Source of the DNA: Sordaria brevicollis
Taxonomy: Eukaryota; Ascomycota; Sordariomycetes; Sordariales; Sordariaceae
Assembly: GCA_033439795.1 (NCBI GenBank)
Contig: JAUTDP010000003.1
Coordinates: forward strand, 1,612,001 to 1,676,000
Reading direction: 5' to 3'
DNA length: 64,000 nt
Under the pieces are notes generated by a model, which searched no databases, was not told where the DNA came from, and saw only the letters and a list, made by a program, of their open reading frames with translations. Positions 14,601 to 28,600 of this stretch are shown piece after piece; positions within the stretch are counted from its first letter, which is position 1; every line of letters begins with the position of its first letter. The position numbers were made by a program, and so were the translations under genes.

Positions 14601-15155
14601 CTTATTTTATAGGGAGATAAACGAAGGAATCGTTCTTTTCGTACTAAAATAAAATTTAATTATTTTTTAGGGTTTTTTCGTATTTTATATTCTTAAATCC
14701 GTTATATTCGGCTTTTATTTCCGTAAATATTTTATAAATGCCTTTAAATACTTCCTCCTTAATAAATTTATTATAATATTATAAAATTATTTAAATATTT
14801 ATTTTTATAATTTAGGGTAAAAAGGCTTTTTATTTATTAATCGTAAGGGAAATTAAATACTCTACGATTATTTATAAATATTTAGCGCCGTCCGAATTAA
14901 GTTCGATATTAATTATAATTTTAAGGGTATAAACGTTTATATCGTCGAATTCGGTAAATACGGGCGGATTACGTATAAAGGCTTAATAGGCTTTTTTCAC
15001 CTTTTTTAACTATTTTATAAATTAGAAGATTTAAACGATTTAAAGTAGAAATATAATAGAATTAGCTTAGCTACGCCGTTAAATACGAAGAAATAAAAAA
15101 TATAAAATAATAATAAAAATAGTTTAAAGTTTCGATTTTAGCTATAAGTACTATT
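11601..15155 (-). pseudogene. Element B 5' region with gag-like remnant
   Basis: The 5' part of B in transcription order, between the right LTR and pol. On the minus strand, around 13577-13700, a Gly/Pro/Ser-rich stretch (containing RSGGGKSGGPLGNPLSK) resembles the flexible linker of gypsy Gag proteins. A short plus-strand open frame at the same place is its shadow. No zinc knuckle could be confirmed. The assignment as gag is by position and composition only. Confidence 0.5.
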
Positions 15156-15548
15156 TATTACGAAAGTAATAGTAGTATTATTTATACCTTTTATCGGAAT
15201 CGATTTAATCGAAATCGACTGAATTGAATTCGATAATATCGGAGTCGGCTTAGCCGAATTTAACTTTATTGAATTCGATAGGAAGGTCTACGTCGAAATC
15301 GATACTATCGGTCTCGATATAATTAGTATCGAGCTTAATAGTATTGAATTTAGCAATTATAACCTAGGATTCGTATTAATAAATAGTTATTAAATAAGAA
15401 CTTTTGGTTGTATATAGATGATTAATTAACCTCCTCCTCAAAGGGACGAGGTAGATTATTTATATTTAATGCTGTATTTGGACTTGGAGGTCGGGCCGAG
15501 CCCGACTACTAAGACCAAGTATACATCAACCCATATTGACGCGTAACA
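15156..15548 (-). repeat. Element B 5' LTR (right copy)
   Basis: 393 bp, pairs with 4428-4820. The last ~100 bp (outer end) are nearly free of RIP changes, whereas the first ~200 bp are heavily mutated, the mirror image of the left copy. CAAAT follows at 15549-15553. Confidence 0.95.
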
Positions 15549-15553
15549 CAAAT

Positions 15554-17594
15554 ACGGCCAATCATTATATTATAATAAATATTAATAACGATTAGCTATT
15601 CGTTATAAATAGTACGGTTTTATATTATAATATTTATTTTTAAAGCGGTTATAATTTTCTTACTATCGTTTTTAATAAAAAGGCCTCCTATATTAATAGG
15701 GTTAAAGTCGCTCTTAATTTCGAATCCGAAAAATCGTTATAAACGGTCGGTTATTATTTAATTAATTAAAATATAAATAACGGTTTCCGAATTTATAATT
15801 ACTTCTTTAATAATAATTATAATTCTATTATTATTTATAAAGGTAAATATAATAAAAAAGTCTCTTCCTAAATAACTATATAAAAAGTCTCTATTTATAT
15901 TATTAAACGCTTTTCCTTATTATTATTATATAGACTTCTTTAAACGGGAATTTATTTTATTTAAAGTAATTAATTTTTCAATTTATCCTTTTCTTTACCT
16001 TTCTTCTCCTCTCTATCCTTAATATTATAACGAATATATATAAATTAAAGGTAAGTATAATAATTTATTATAGCGGGGCGATTATTAAAATTAAATTTCT
16101 TAAGGCAATTTTTAGTACGATATTCTTATTCTTTATAAATAAAATATATTCCTTTATAGAATATATTATTAATTTCCTCCTTAATTAAATTTTTATTATT
16201 ATTACTAATATTAGAATTACTTCTAATCGAAAAGGAGCCTCTTTTTCTATTAATATTATTATTATTTTTATTATTATTTCCGTAATTACGATTATTCGAA
16301 TTCGAAAAAAATAATGTAATAATCCGTTTAATTACCTTCTACGTATAAATAATTTATTTAGTAATTTTAACGTATCTATCGAAATCGACCGTATTTAGGG
16401 TAATATATAAAACTATTTCTATTTAAAAATTAATAAATAAGCGACGATAGAAAGTTTCCTTTTAATTCGATTACGGAATTTAATATTCGTTAGTAAAATA
16501 AATAAATTTATTTTTAAAAATATAAAAATTATCCTAATATATATAAAGTTTCTCGAACTCTTCGATCGCTTAATAAGTAACGTTAAAATTATTATATTAA
16601 CGCTTAAAATAATTTATTAAAATTTTCGAAGAATTAATTTATTTCGGGTAAGTATTATATAAATATAATTATAAATCTTTAATAATATAATTAATTAGGC
16701 GATTCTTAATATATATTTATTTAGCTTTATTATTGGTAAAATAATCCGAATTAACCTTTAATTTATTAATTATAATACGATATTATATTTCGAAAATAAT
16801 AGTATTTTTATTCTTATTAGTATAAAAAATAAGAAAGTTTAAAATTTTAAAAAATTTTCTACTAATAATAATAATAAAAACGCCGTTTAGAATTATATTA
16901 TAATACATCGAATTATAAATAATATTAACGACTATTTAATTTAAAATTTAAATTTCCTTATCCTTAATTATAATAATAACTATTAAATTTTCTATTATTT
17001 CCTTATTGGAATTAATAAATTTTTCATTTTATTAATAATTATTATTATTATAATTGGTTTTAAAGTCGGAAATATTAAAATCGGGAATAATATTTTAAAT
17101 AATAAAAGTACAATATTTAATTCAGTTAACTTTACGGGTAATTATATCGATACCGTTAAAATAATATTAAATACCTTTATTATTATTTTCGATAATAGCC
17201 TAAAAACGAACTTTCTTTTTCTACTTTTCGGGTTTATAATATATACCCTTAAAATATTAAATTTAATCGTTTAAATTTATTATAATTTTATTAAAATAAT
17301 AAATAATAATATAAAATTCCTTAAATTATTTTTTATAAACGAATATAACGACGATACAAACCTTTATTTCTTTAAATATAATATCGGGATTTTTCTCAAT
17401 TTTAGTAATAAAATCTTTAATTCCTATTAAATTTCTATATCCTTCGGGCTACGGATCTTCATATTAAAATAAGGGATCGAACGGAAAATAAAGTCCTTTC
17501 TTACTAAAAGTATAACGAATAATAATATTTTTAATTTTATTCTCTAAATCCTTTTTAATATACTCCTTCGTATTAAAAAAATATTAAACTTTAA
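15554..17594 (-). pseudogene. Element A internal segment between insertions B and C
   Basis: A's own sequence resumes after the right TSD of B and stops at the left TSD of C (TTTTA, 17595-17599). By order in the minus-strand transcript it should hold late gag and the protease/early pol region. It is fully RIP-mutated, and no domain could be confidently read. Confidence 0.6.
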
Positions 17595-17599
17595 TTTTA

Positions 17600-17842
17600 T
17601 ATAAAGGAAAGAAGGGAATAGGTCGAGACGAGCTACGACTCGATATTAAATCGGTCGTAAATTCACCTTCTCCTTCAAATATCGTAAGAGTCGGGTTAAG
17701 GACGACCCGAATTGACTCCTATATATAAATAAATAGCCGAAAGGTCGAACTTCGATTCAATCTCTCTCCTAAATCAATTATTATATTCTATAATTATTTA
17801 ATTCATTAAGGATTTCTCGCTATAAATTTATATTATTTAATA
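17600..17842 (+). repeat. Element C 5' LTR (left copy)
   Basis: 243 bp, paired with 37707-37949. The outer left half is lightly mutated, the inner right end heavily. Confidence 0.95.
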
Positions 17843-20077
17843 AATAATACCTAATAATAATTTTAGCTATTAATATTCTGCCTTTCTTTTAAAAATTTTA
17901 TAACGGATACCTAATCCGAGGAATTTTTTAACGCCTCGGTTTAACTTCGCTTTATATTATTATTATTTTTCATCCTATTTTATTAATTATTAATACCTAT
18001 ATTCGACCCTAGAAACTTTATAATCTAACGGGACTTTTAGTACGTATTAGATTTTATTTACGCGAATCTAATAACGTTATAATACCGAATCGTATTAAAT
18101 AATTCGAAAAGACGATTTAAAGTAATTATTAATTCCCTACCGTAATTTTTAAAGACCGAATTAATTTTATTAACGTCGTTCGAATTACGAAACGGTTAAT
18201 AATATTACCCTTATATTTAATTTATTAAAATTCAAATTATTATATCCCTAAAAGCCTTTTTAAATAAATTATTAAATTTACTTAAAATAATTAATCCTTT
18301 ATTATATTTCTTTAAATTAAATTACAATAGGTATAGGAATTTATCCCACCTACGCCCAATATTCAAAATTCTTTTAATTAATTTAATAATTAAAACGATT
18401 TATTTTTCTAAAATAATAATAACGGTATAAAATTTAGTTATAAATTTAATAATTACCCTATTTTCTTTTATTATAACGTTTCGGACCCCGAATACGTATA
18501 AAATTAAATACTATATATAAAATACGTAATTATTATAAATTTATAATATTTACTTATATTAAACTCCGGTTTATATTACCTTTATAATTTATTACTTTCC
18601 CTAAATAAAATAAATATTTCCGCCCTTAAAAGCGAAATAAATATTAATTTAAAAATTAATAAAAACGACCCTTATACCGCTTTAAGCGATAAATCCGTAC
18701 CTAATTTACTACGGGTAATTAAAATTTAATTAAAGAAGTATTAAACCTCGTTTCCCTTAAGAGTTTAATATTCTTTTATTACTATTAATTATTAAATTAA
18801 AGCCCGAACCGAATTAGAGAGGTATTAAACTTCGTTTTTTACGGGAGGTCGTCGTCTTTCTATTAATATTAATTTTTAAATTAAAGCCCGACCCGAATCG
18901 GAGAAATATTTAATTTCGTTTCCTACGGGAATTCGACGTTATTTTATTATAATTAATTATAAAATTAATATTAAACCCGAATTTAAAGCCCGGCCCGAAT
19001 TGGAGAAGCGTAATTAAATTATTACCATTATTAATATTTCGAATATTAAAATCCACCCCGAAGTAAAAAAATATTAATATATTAAATTTAAATTCGTTTT
19101 TAATATAACCCTTAAATTAAAAGATATTTTATATCTATAATTACCCAATTTTTTTAAATCGCGAATTAAATACTAAAACGAAATATATTATACGATAATA
19201 TAAGAAATTTAATCCCTAATATACCCATTTCAAAAACCCTTTTATATATTATAATTATTATTAATATATACTTTACCTCGAATTAATATAAATAATAAAA
19301 AACTTTTAAACGCCTTTAAAATATTAATTATAATATAATTTAATTTAAATCCGTAAAAGGTATTTATTTAATCTTTTATATTAGTAAAAAATTCTTAGAA
19401 TTATATAAAAAACCTTAAAGCTTATTATAAACCGTAATTAATTTAAAGTAATTTATTTCCTATATAAATCGATACCCCGTCCCCTCCTTCATTAATTTAA
19501 ATTAATAATTATATATAGCGAAAACACCGACCGCTAAATTCTCCTTCATTCTAAAAGGATTAAACTATTAATTTATTCCGCTTAAACCCAATTTAAAAAT
19601 TTTATTAAAAAAGTAATTTTAAAAATAAACCGATAGAAAATACCGGTTTAAATTTTCGAATAATTATAAAATCGATTACGGACGACGAAAATATTACTTA
19701 ATACCGAAACCAATTTATTATAAAATTATTTTTCCTTTAAAATAATTTTCGTTTTTAATTTAAATTTTACGAAATAGAGTTTAATAAATCGAAAAGTAAA
19801 AGTAAGGAAGGAATTAATAGAATAAAGAGCGTAGAGGAAAAAACGAAAAATTAATATAAAATTATTTTTACCCTATCCCTACCCTATCAAATCGATAAAA
19901 AAAGGGAGAAAATTCTATCCCAATTTCGTAACCCCTTTCGAAATCTTTTTCCTCCCCCAATTAATTCGATACATTCTCCTAATAACTATTTACCGGATAT
20001 AACGTTAAAAATTTCATATAATAATTATTAATAATTAATTTAAAATTTATTAAATATTCTAATTAAACCGAATTAAT
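17843..20077 (+). other. Element C 5' interior, no frame identified
   Basis: RIP-mutated sequence between the left LTR and the first solo LTR. It should contain the primer-binding site, leader and possibly the start of gag. I see no readable domain, only the degenerate tandem repeat listed separately. Confidence 0.4.
18725..19010 (+). repeat. Degenerate tandem repeat, about 3.5 units of 80-100 bp
   Basis: Successive blocks start with TTAAAGCCCGACCCGAAT-like sequence, followed by a TTCGTTTCCTACGGGA-like box and an AT spacer. They recur near 18796, 18880 and 18975, with a more diverged unit near 18725. The copies differ mainly by RIP-type transitions. It could be a repeated peptide in a gag-type ORF or a noncoding minisatellite in the leader of C. 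Confidence 0.6.
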
Positions 20078-20316
20078 TGTCATGGGGCTGATGCCCGTGG
20101 CTGAGTCTGACTGGCACTGCCAGTCGTGCCGCCAGTCGGGCCGCCAGTCGCGGTCCTTGCCGCCACGGCAAGCGGAGTGGCCCGTGCCCGGTCCTCAAAA
20201 GGACAGCTGACTAGTGCCGCCCAGAGGGCGCCTCCCTTCCTCCGTTTTCCCCTTCGTAGAACCTTATCGATTCGTTAAGACCTAGCATCTGTGCCAACTA
20301 TGCTGTGCCCCTTACA
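20078..20316. mobile_element. Unmutated solo LTR (239 bp) in element C
   Basis: A GC-rich island without RIP damage, bounded by TGTCATGGGGC and GCCCCTTACA (imperfect inverted termini, TG...CA) and flanked by a perfect TSD TTAAT (20073-20077 and 20317-20321). The length, termini and 5-bp TSD fit a solo LTR left by LTR-LTR recombination, although a tiny non-autonomous element is possible. It contains three GCCAGTCG copies near 20121-20150. Being unmutated, it is either younger than the RIP of C or too short to trigger RIP. Strand cannot be decided. Confidence 0.85.
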
Positions 20317-20321
20317 TTAAT

Positions 20322-22605
20322 TACGGTTTTAAATACTTTAAAAACCGTTACTAAGCTTAATAACTTTCCTATCGAAAACGGCTAACTAAATCCTTAAATT
20401 TATAAAACCTTTAATTAATATTATTTAAATTATATTTAAACGAAATATAAAATAACCTAATTCGGGTTTCAATCCTAAAATAGGATTTTTTAACCCTACG
20501 TTTTATATAGGCCTATATAATTAAAATAACGGTAATTCCTATTTTTAAAAACGTAATTAGGCCTAAAGCTAAAATTAAAAAGAGGATTAATCTTAAAATT
20601 AATTTACCGGTTAAAACTAAAACGGAAATTAATAAAATTAATTCGGTAGAACCGAATTTATTATTATAATTTAAACTATAATAATAACGACCGTTAATAA
20701 TAATATTTAAACCTTAAATTAAATCACTATTAAATTCGCCGCTAATTTTAATAATACTTTTAACCGCGATAATCCTAACGGAAATCTCCAAAAATAAAAA
20801 ATTAAATAAACCGGTTTTTTCTACCCCAATATACTTAAATCTAAATATTAAAATTATAAATACTATACGTATAAAAGGGATATTTATTACAAATCGGTCT
20901 ATTTATTCTTCGAATCTATTATATCGAATATTATAACCCTAACCTATATTGAATATTTACGCCTTAATTTCAACGAATTATTCTATAGAGTAATTAAAAT
21001 CTAATAAATAACCTAATTAAATCCTTAATAACGAATAGCCTACAAAATCGATCTAAATACTTAGAAAGCCGCTTTAATCGCCCACTTTAAACCGATAAGA
21101 AACTAAATCCTAACTAAATTCGATTTTATTAAATATTCGTACAAAAATTATATTACTAATAAGCCGATCCGTATTACGGCTCTTTAAATCCTATATTAAA
21201 ACCGCGAATTTAAAAATAATAATACCCTCAATATTAATTCCTATATTTAATTTACTATTTACCTTAATTTACGTTAGTTAATTTAGGAACCGTCCTATAA
21301 TATAATAATTAATAATTTTATTAAATACGTCGAATAGAAAGCCGAAACCTATCGATTTAATTTAATTAATAATTTTAACGGCTATAATACCGATTTTAAC
21401 GCTTATTTTATAAAAACTAAATTGGAAAGAAAATTTACTTTATTCGAAAATATTCGTTTAGTTTTACCTACCCTTAAAACCTAATATTTCTTTATTAACG
21501 GTTCCTATTATATTATAACCGAATTGAATTATTAATAAGCCGCCCTAACCCCTATAAATATTATTATATATAACCGCGGCCTAAATTACCCGCCCTACGA
21601 TTTAAGCCGCTATTTTAATTAATAAAGTAAATAGAAGTAAAATTTTATTAACGAATCCAATTATTAAAAAGCCTATAATAAAAATAAACCTTAAAAAGAA
21701 GGAAATAAAAAATTATTTTAAATTCGCCGCCTATATAGACGCTTCTACCACTATTAGGTTAAACCCGGCGTATACTATTCCGACGGTACTTTTTTAATTA
21801 ATAAGGAGCGTAAAATTACTATTAATATAAATAATAAATCCGACGAAAAAATCCGTTAACTTCGTACTCAAAATTTTAAAAAATATAATTATTATTCCAA
21901 TTTTAGCGAAGAGGAAGCCTTTATATTTACTAACGCCAATATTACGTCCGCGTTTTATTATATAATTAATAAGTATAATTAATTTTCAATTTATTTTATA
22001 CTTTTTAGTAATTTAAAACGAATTACGTATAAAATATGCCATTAACGATTTAAAATTCGTCGCCGTATATTCTAATACGCTTTAAATAGCGATTACTATA
22101 ACCCTAAATTAAAATTATAATTTATTTAATTAAACGCCGCTACTATAATAATAGTAAGCTTTAAACTAATTAGCTTTACCTTCCCTATAATTAACGCTAA
22201 ATTAATACCCCTTAAAGTCGAAGGAATATTATATACCTTTTTTTAAATTATAATCTAATTTACCGAATCCGGCCCCGAATATATAATTTTTATCGATATA
22301 AATTATTCTAATATCTTTATCGACCGAAATTTCCTTCGAAGAAATATTAACGTCGAATTCGATAATTTAATCGAAAAGAATTTCAATATTATAAAAAATA
22401 ATATAATTTTAAAATAGTAAATAAATTTCGACCTATTTATAATAGGAATAATAAACGGTAAAGTAATTCGAATTAAATTCCGTATTAAAGTTTAAATTAT
22501 TAATAAACTCCCGGTTAAATTCTTATTCGGTACGTCCTAAACTATCCCGAATACGGTTTTAATCGATTCTAAATCTAATATAATAAAAATCAATTCGTAT
22601 TATAA
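20322..22605 (+). pseudogene. Element C gag/protease remnant
   Basis: Plus-strand RIP-mutated coding remnant up to the insertion point of D. The last 200 bp contain a stretch resembling the retropepsin-flanking region of gypsy polyproteins (around 22430-22600). No intact active site or zinc knuckle could be read. Assigned by order: it precedes the RT, which resumes after D at 31155. Confidence 0.5.
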
Positions 22606-22911
22606 TATCACAGGCATTACCTACTCCTATATAGAAGTGGTCGTACTGTATATACTAATTAATAACAACTACTTATATACAATACTAGGATTAACAGATG
22701 GAACGCGACCGTAGTTACGACGACCGTAATTAACTATACTTATAATACCCCAATACCTTAATCCCGGCGTCACCCAAATTCATATACGTAATTAGGGCTA
22801 CGCACTAGTTATATTGTAATCGTATAAAATAATCGCAACGCATAGGATTATTTCCTATTCCTCGCACAATAATAAACATTATACTTTACTACTTATTCAT
22901 ACCCTATAATA
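22606..22911 (+). repeat. Element D 5' LTR (left copy)
   Basis: 306 bp, paired with 30844-31149. The outer left end is nearly unmutated (TATCACAGGC versus TATTATAAAT in the right copy), while the inner end is mutated. Confidence 0.95.
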
Positions 22912-22974
22912 TTTTATTATATTTAACCTCGCGTTAATATATAATAAGTAATTTCGGATGGATTAAATATAATA

Positions 22975-25560
22975 AGAATTATTATAGGATTTCGATCTTT
23001 TTAATATTACCCCCGGCGAATTAATATAATCGCTAACAATATTTAAAGGACTTTAGCGTTATCCGGTAGAAAAATATCCAAAATTTAGTAAGTAATTAAA
23101 ATCCCTTAAAGTATAATTATCGTACGAATATAATACGGTAAAAATTATTCTATTTTAATTATTCCTAATTCGAATAAGGTTTTAATTAATTAATAATTAT
23201 ATTAAACGAAAATTAAATTAATTTCGCCTAAATTTTTCTAACTTTATTAATAAATTACTTAATCCTTTAGAAAATTTATAACGATAATAATATTAACTTT
23301 ATTATTTCGCTTAATTTTATAACGTAAATTCGCGGTTACGAAAAAGTAAAGAAACTTTTTCATTACTTTAATAAAAAATTTAATAATAAGGAAAAATAAA
23401 TTAATAATATTATAAATTAAAAGGAAGAATTTATTTAAAAAAAATAGTAGGAATTTAACGATTTTATTAAAAAAATTAATAACTTCGTTTAAAAGAAATA
23501 AAACGAACTTAACGACTTTATTAAGAGGGTTAATAAATTTGCTAACGAGATTAAAAATACTATTAAAAAATTCGAATAGTATATTATAACCCTCTAGGAA
23601 ATTGAAAAGGCATTTACCGATTAAATAAATATTCTATAGAAATAATATAATATAATTATTAAAAATAATATTATATTATAAAATAGTAAAATAAAGATAT
23701 AAAACGACCTTACGTAAATTAAAAAATCTTTTAACGACGAAATAGCGGTTAAAGAGCTCGATTATAATAAATTATTAAAATCCTTATATTTCGTTAATAA
23801 CGGCGCTAAACATAATCGTATTAATTTATAAAATATATTAAACGAAGTTTAAATTTGGAAGATTTTAATTAAATTTAACGAAGAGGATTTTAAAGTAATT
23901 AATTAAATTATCGCCTCCTTCGAAGAATAGGTCTATCTTATTTAAAAAGATTTTAATAACGTTTTAAAACTATATTTTAAATATAAAATTTCAATTAAAA
24001 ACGTAGAAAATAAAAATAAAAGTAATTATAAAGGATAGAATAAGGGTACCGAAGGTTTTTCCGGCGGAGCGGGTAACGGTCCTAATAATAATAACTTCGG
24101 AGGAATTTTCGGTATAGGAACCGGCTTTAATTTTAATATTACGGACGGTAATTTTAGTAATAATAGCTTTAAAAAAAATAATATAGGAACCGGCTTGAAT
24201 TTCGGTATAAAAGGCGGCAATCTTTAAAGTAGAAGAATAAATATAGGAAGAATAAATAATAAACCTTTTTTAACCCTAATAATCCTTTTATTAATAGATT
24301 TATTAATAAACCTTTCGGTAGAAGAAGACTTAAAGATTTTAACGGCCTTAATAATTTTAATAATAACCCTTTCGGCAATAGCGGCCTTAATAACCTTTTT
24401 AATAATCCTCCTAATAATTCTAAAGGCCTTAATAATCCTAATAATCCTAATAACCTTAGCGGACTTAGCGGTAACCTTTATAATAGTAATCCCCCGACGA
24501 TTTATTACCGAAAGGACTTTATTAAAGATCCCCCGGCATTTATGGGCGAAGAAATCAATATTATAAAGCGCTATAATAAATTCTTAATTTAAATTACGGC
24601 TATTTGTATTTATTAAATAATAAATATATATAATTTCCTTAACGAAATTTCTAAATTACTTTATATTATATCCTATTTAAACGGAAAGGCTAAATTTAAC
24701 GTTAATAAATATTAAAAAATAATCTTCGATAATTTATAGTATTTTATTACTTAGGAATAATCTATTAGCGACGAATTTCTTAAATATTTTAACGATTATT
24801 ATTATTAAAGAAATATTATAATTATAATTAAAGCCAACCTATAGAAATTTAAATAGAAGGGTAAATATATTAATTATAACGACTTCGAATCCTAATTTAT
24901 TTTATTAATTAATCGCTATAATTATAATAAAATTACCCGCGTTCGTTTATTCTATAATAAAATCTCTAAAATTATAACCGATTTAATTAATTATTAACTT
25001 ATAATTCTAGCCTATAACGATTAGAAGGGATAGTCCAACCTATATAAAGGCATTTCTAAAGTTTAAAATAAGTTTATTTTAATCCGTAGAATCGGTTTAT
25101 TATTTATTAATAGCGGTAATAAAAGAAATAATAATTCGAATAATAATAGTAAAAAAGATTTTAATATTATAGATTTAAATTGCGTTAAATTTATTATAAT
25201 TTATAAAAACGTTTTATAAATTCGTTATAATAAGGGTAATTATATAAATTGTAGTAAAGGTAAATATATAATTAAGGATTATTATAGCGCTACTAATTAT
25301 AGCGGTAAAAATTAATAGCCAATTCGTAAAAATTTTGATATTATTAAAAAGAATAACGAAAATAAGGTTAATAACCGTATTATAAATAATATTATTAACC
25401 CGGCTCCGGTTTAAGCCCTAATTATTCCCCCGGTTACTTTAATAACCGCAATCCCTTTTACTAACTTTACCTAATAGGGAAATAGCGAACCCTAAATCTA
25501 AATTGCGGTTAAAAATATTTAAAAATATTAAAAAAAAAGGAAATATTAGAGAATTGGAAA
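22975..25560 (+). pseudogene. Element D gag remnant with CCHC zinc knuckle
   Basis: Plus-strand frame with RIP-type stops. An N-terminal helical part is followed by a Gly/Asn-rich linker (24050-24480; for example GFSGGAGNGPNNNNFGG). Next comes a capsid-like region opening with DPPAFMGEE near 24530. At 25241-25282 there is a CX2CX4HX4C retroviral zinc-knuckle pattern, in which the first Cys, the His and the last Cys are now Tyr codons (TGT/TGC or CAT/CAC to TAT) and the second Cys (25250-25252) is intact. The order and motif are diagnostic of a retrotransposon Gag nucleocapsid. It is non-functional. Confidence 0.8.
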
Positions 25561-25639
25561 TTCAATATCCAAATTCTAAATAATTAAAAGGAAGAATAAT
25601 TATTAAAATTAAATAATTTAGAACTTTATAAAAAGTAAA

Positions 25640-28600
25640 ATATAATTTTCTTATTTATTTATTTTTAATATTTATAACGTAATAATAAAATAAAATACGT
25701 ATTTTTAATTAATTTTAATTATTCTAGGAAAGCTTTTATAAATCGAATATTTATTTAGAAGGTTTACTTAAAATATAGGAAGTTTAATAAATTAAAGCCT
25801 TTATATTTAGCCGACGGGGATTTTAAAGAATAAATCAATAAATACGTTGAAATTATTATAAAGATTAATAATTATAGTAAAATTATTAATTTTTCCCTAG
25901 CGGATTTAATAGAGGATTACCTAATTATTTTAAAGTAATTATAATTATAATAATATAACTTTAATATTAAGTAAATTATTAATACTATAATTTAAAATTA
26001 ATTTTATTTATCTACTTATATTATATAATACTACCTAATTAAGGCTAACCTTTTTAAAGCGTATAAAAAAGACCTCCGCTTTCCTAAAGCGCGTAAAGAT
26101 AATAATTTATACGACCTCTTTTCCGACGAAAAATTTAAAAACGAATTTAAAGAAAAAGAGAATTTACCCAATTAAGCGGCGAATATAATAGTAACGCTAA
26201 AAAGGAGTTAGGGCGCTATAATAGAAGTATTAGTAATATTAATATATATTTTATTATTCGAAGAATTATTTGAGCTAATAAAAAAACCGGCTTTAAATAT
26301 TTATAAAGTTTAAATATAAATAATCGGTAGTAAATGCATTTAAATAATAAGAAGATTAGAATAATTAAAATATATAGTACGATAACTTTTTAAACCGTTT
26401 ATAAATATAATAATATTAAATTTAAAAGATATTAAATTCGTTAATATTAAAACTTTTATATTTAATATAAAGATAAAGGGCGTAGAAGTTAGCGTAATAA
26501 TTTGGATTATTCTCGAAGAGTCCTAAAAAGTAAAAAAAATACCGATTATATTATTAATTTTATTAGAAAATATATAGTAAAAGATTTTATAAAGGAAGGG
26601 TAAACCGTATAAATAATTCTTTTAAAACGAAAAAGTCTACGAATTTATCGATCTTTATAAAATAAATATTATAAAGAAAATACCCAACCTAAATTACGTT
26701 CTATAGCCGGGAGAGGTAATTCGGGAATTCGTTAATAAAATTTATAAATTAAATATTATTAAAGAATTAGAAGAGGAATTAAAGAAAGAATTAAAAGAAC
26801 GAAAACTTATACCCTTAATAAATATTAACCGTATTTATAATATTACGGATAAAAACGTCGTTAAATTTATAGAGAAATCTATAAAATTTAAATATACCCC
26901 TAAATAAATTAAAGAACGCTTCCCTAACGAGTATAAAAACCTATCCTACGTCGCGGACTTTAAATAAGCGAACGTTATATTAAAATACCGGTCTTATAAT
27001 TATAAAATCGAATTAAAATTAGGAGCGGGCCCGTTATTATATTCTTAAATATAATTAATATCCCCCTAAGAATTAAAAGTTATTAAATAATAATTAAATA
27101 ATTATTTAATAAAAAGTTTTATTAAACTTTTAATATTAAATATAATATTTTTAATTTTATTAATTAAAAAACTAAGCGGCGGCGTTAAAATTTATATTAA
27201 TTACCGTAATATTAACGAAATTTCGTTAAAAAATAAATACCCGCTATTATTAATTAAGGAATTCTCGATACTATTTATAAGGTGAAATAATTTACGAAAA
27301 TTAATATTATTGCAATTTTTAATAAATTAAAAATAGCGGAAGGGTATAAATAATTAATAATTTTTATTATCCGTTTCGGCTTATACGAATTGCTAATATA
27401 CCCCTTCGGGTTATTTAGAATATTAGTATTATTTTAGAATTTTATTAACGATATCCTATACGATATTTTAAATATTTACGTAACGGTATATTTTAATAAT
27501 ATCTTAATCTCTTTAAAAATATACGAAGAGTACGTTTTATACGTTAAGGAAATATTATAGCGGTTAATTAACGCCGAATATTAAATTAATATCGATAAAT
27601 ATAAATTCTATATTTAGAGGATTAAATACCTAAATTTAATTATTATACCGGGAGGTATCGAAATAAATTAAAAGAAGGTTAACGCTATTATTAAATAGGA
27701 GGTACTTATTAGTAAAAAGTAATTATAACGCTTTTTAAATTTTATAAATTTTTACCGAAGGTTTATTAATAAATTCTTAAAAATAGGGAAGCCCCTATAT
27801 AATTTAATTAATAAGAATATTAAATAGAATTAAATTAAAGAATATAATATAGCGTTTAAAGTATTAAAGAAAGTATTTATAACCGTATTAATTTCTAAAA
27901 TTTATAATTAGGAAAAATTAATAGTAATCGAAATTAATATATTAAATTAAGTAATAAAAGGTACCCTCTTTTAAATATATAATAGCGTTCTATATTTAAT
28001 AATATATTTCTCGGTAAAGTATTCCCTAATTAAATATAATTACGATATTTATAATAAAAAATTATTTACTATTATTAAAATTTTAGAAGAATAGAGGCTA
28101 AAATTAAAAAAATCTATACAATTATTCGAAATTATTATAAATTACAAAAATTTAAAAACGTTTAATATAATAAAGAAGTTAATACCGTAATATATAGAAT
28201 AGTTAGAATTTTTATTAAAATTCAATTTTATAATTAAATACCGCCTTAATTTAACGAATATAAAATTAAACGCGTTAAGTAAGAAATTAAAAAACGTATT
28301 ATAAAAGGCGACCGACGATAAATTTAAAGTAAGGGAGAAGCCGTTAATTAATCCTTCGTATTTTAATAAAAAATCTTTCACTTAAGAAAACAGCCTTATA
28401 AATATAAATAAAGAGGGTTTTATAATAAATATTATAGTAGAGGACGGCTCCCTATTAGTAATTTATAAATTCGAGGATATTATAGAGGAAAATAACGAAA
28501 AGGGTTTAGGAATTTATATAAATAACCTAATCGATTGGGTATACGTTAATTCCCCCCTTATAATAAATATTCGAATAGCGATTCGTTTAAATATTTATTA

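Larger units (their letters stand above)
4428..15548 (-). mobile_element. Element B: 11.1-kb Ty3/gypsy LTR retrotransposon inserted in A
   Basis: Two direct 393-bp LTRs (4428-4820 and 15156-15548) are flanked by the TSD CAAAT (4423-4427 and 15549-15553), and A sequence resumes on both sides. A minus-strand purine run next to the left LTR (about 4821-4828) and minus-strand RT, RNase H and integrase remnants set the orientation. The element is unusually long, with a 10.3-kb interior. The pol remnant occupies roughly 7.9-11.6 kb, a gag-like region lies to its right, and about 3 kb of unassigned sequence lies between integrase and the 3' LTR. RIP mutations are dense throughout. Confidence 0.92.

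Noticed and set aside
18725..19010. CRISPR-like array
   Set aside because: The repeats are long, degenerate and contiguous in a eukaryotic transposon; there are no uniform spacers.
24026..24378. Pro/Leu-rich minus-strand frames
   Set aside because: They are antisense to the Gly/Asn-rich Gag linker of element D.
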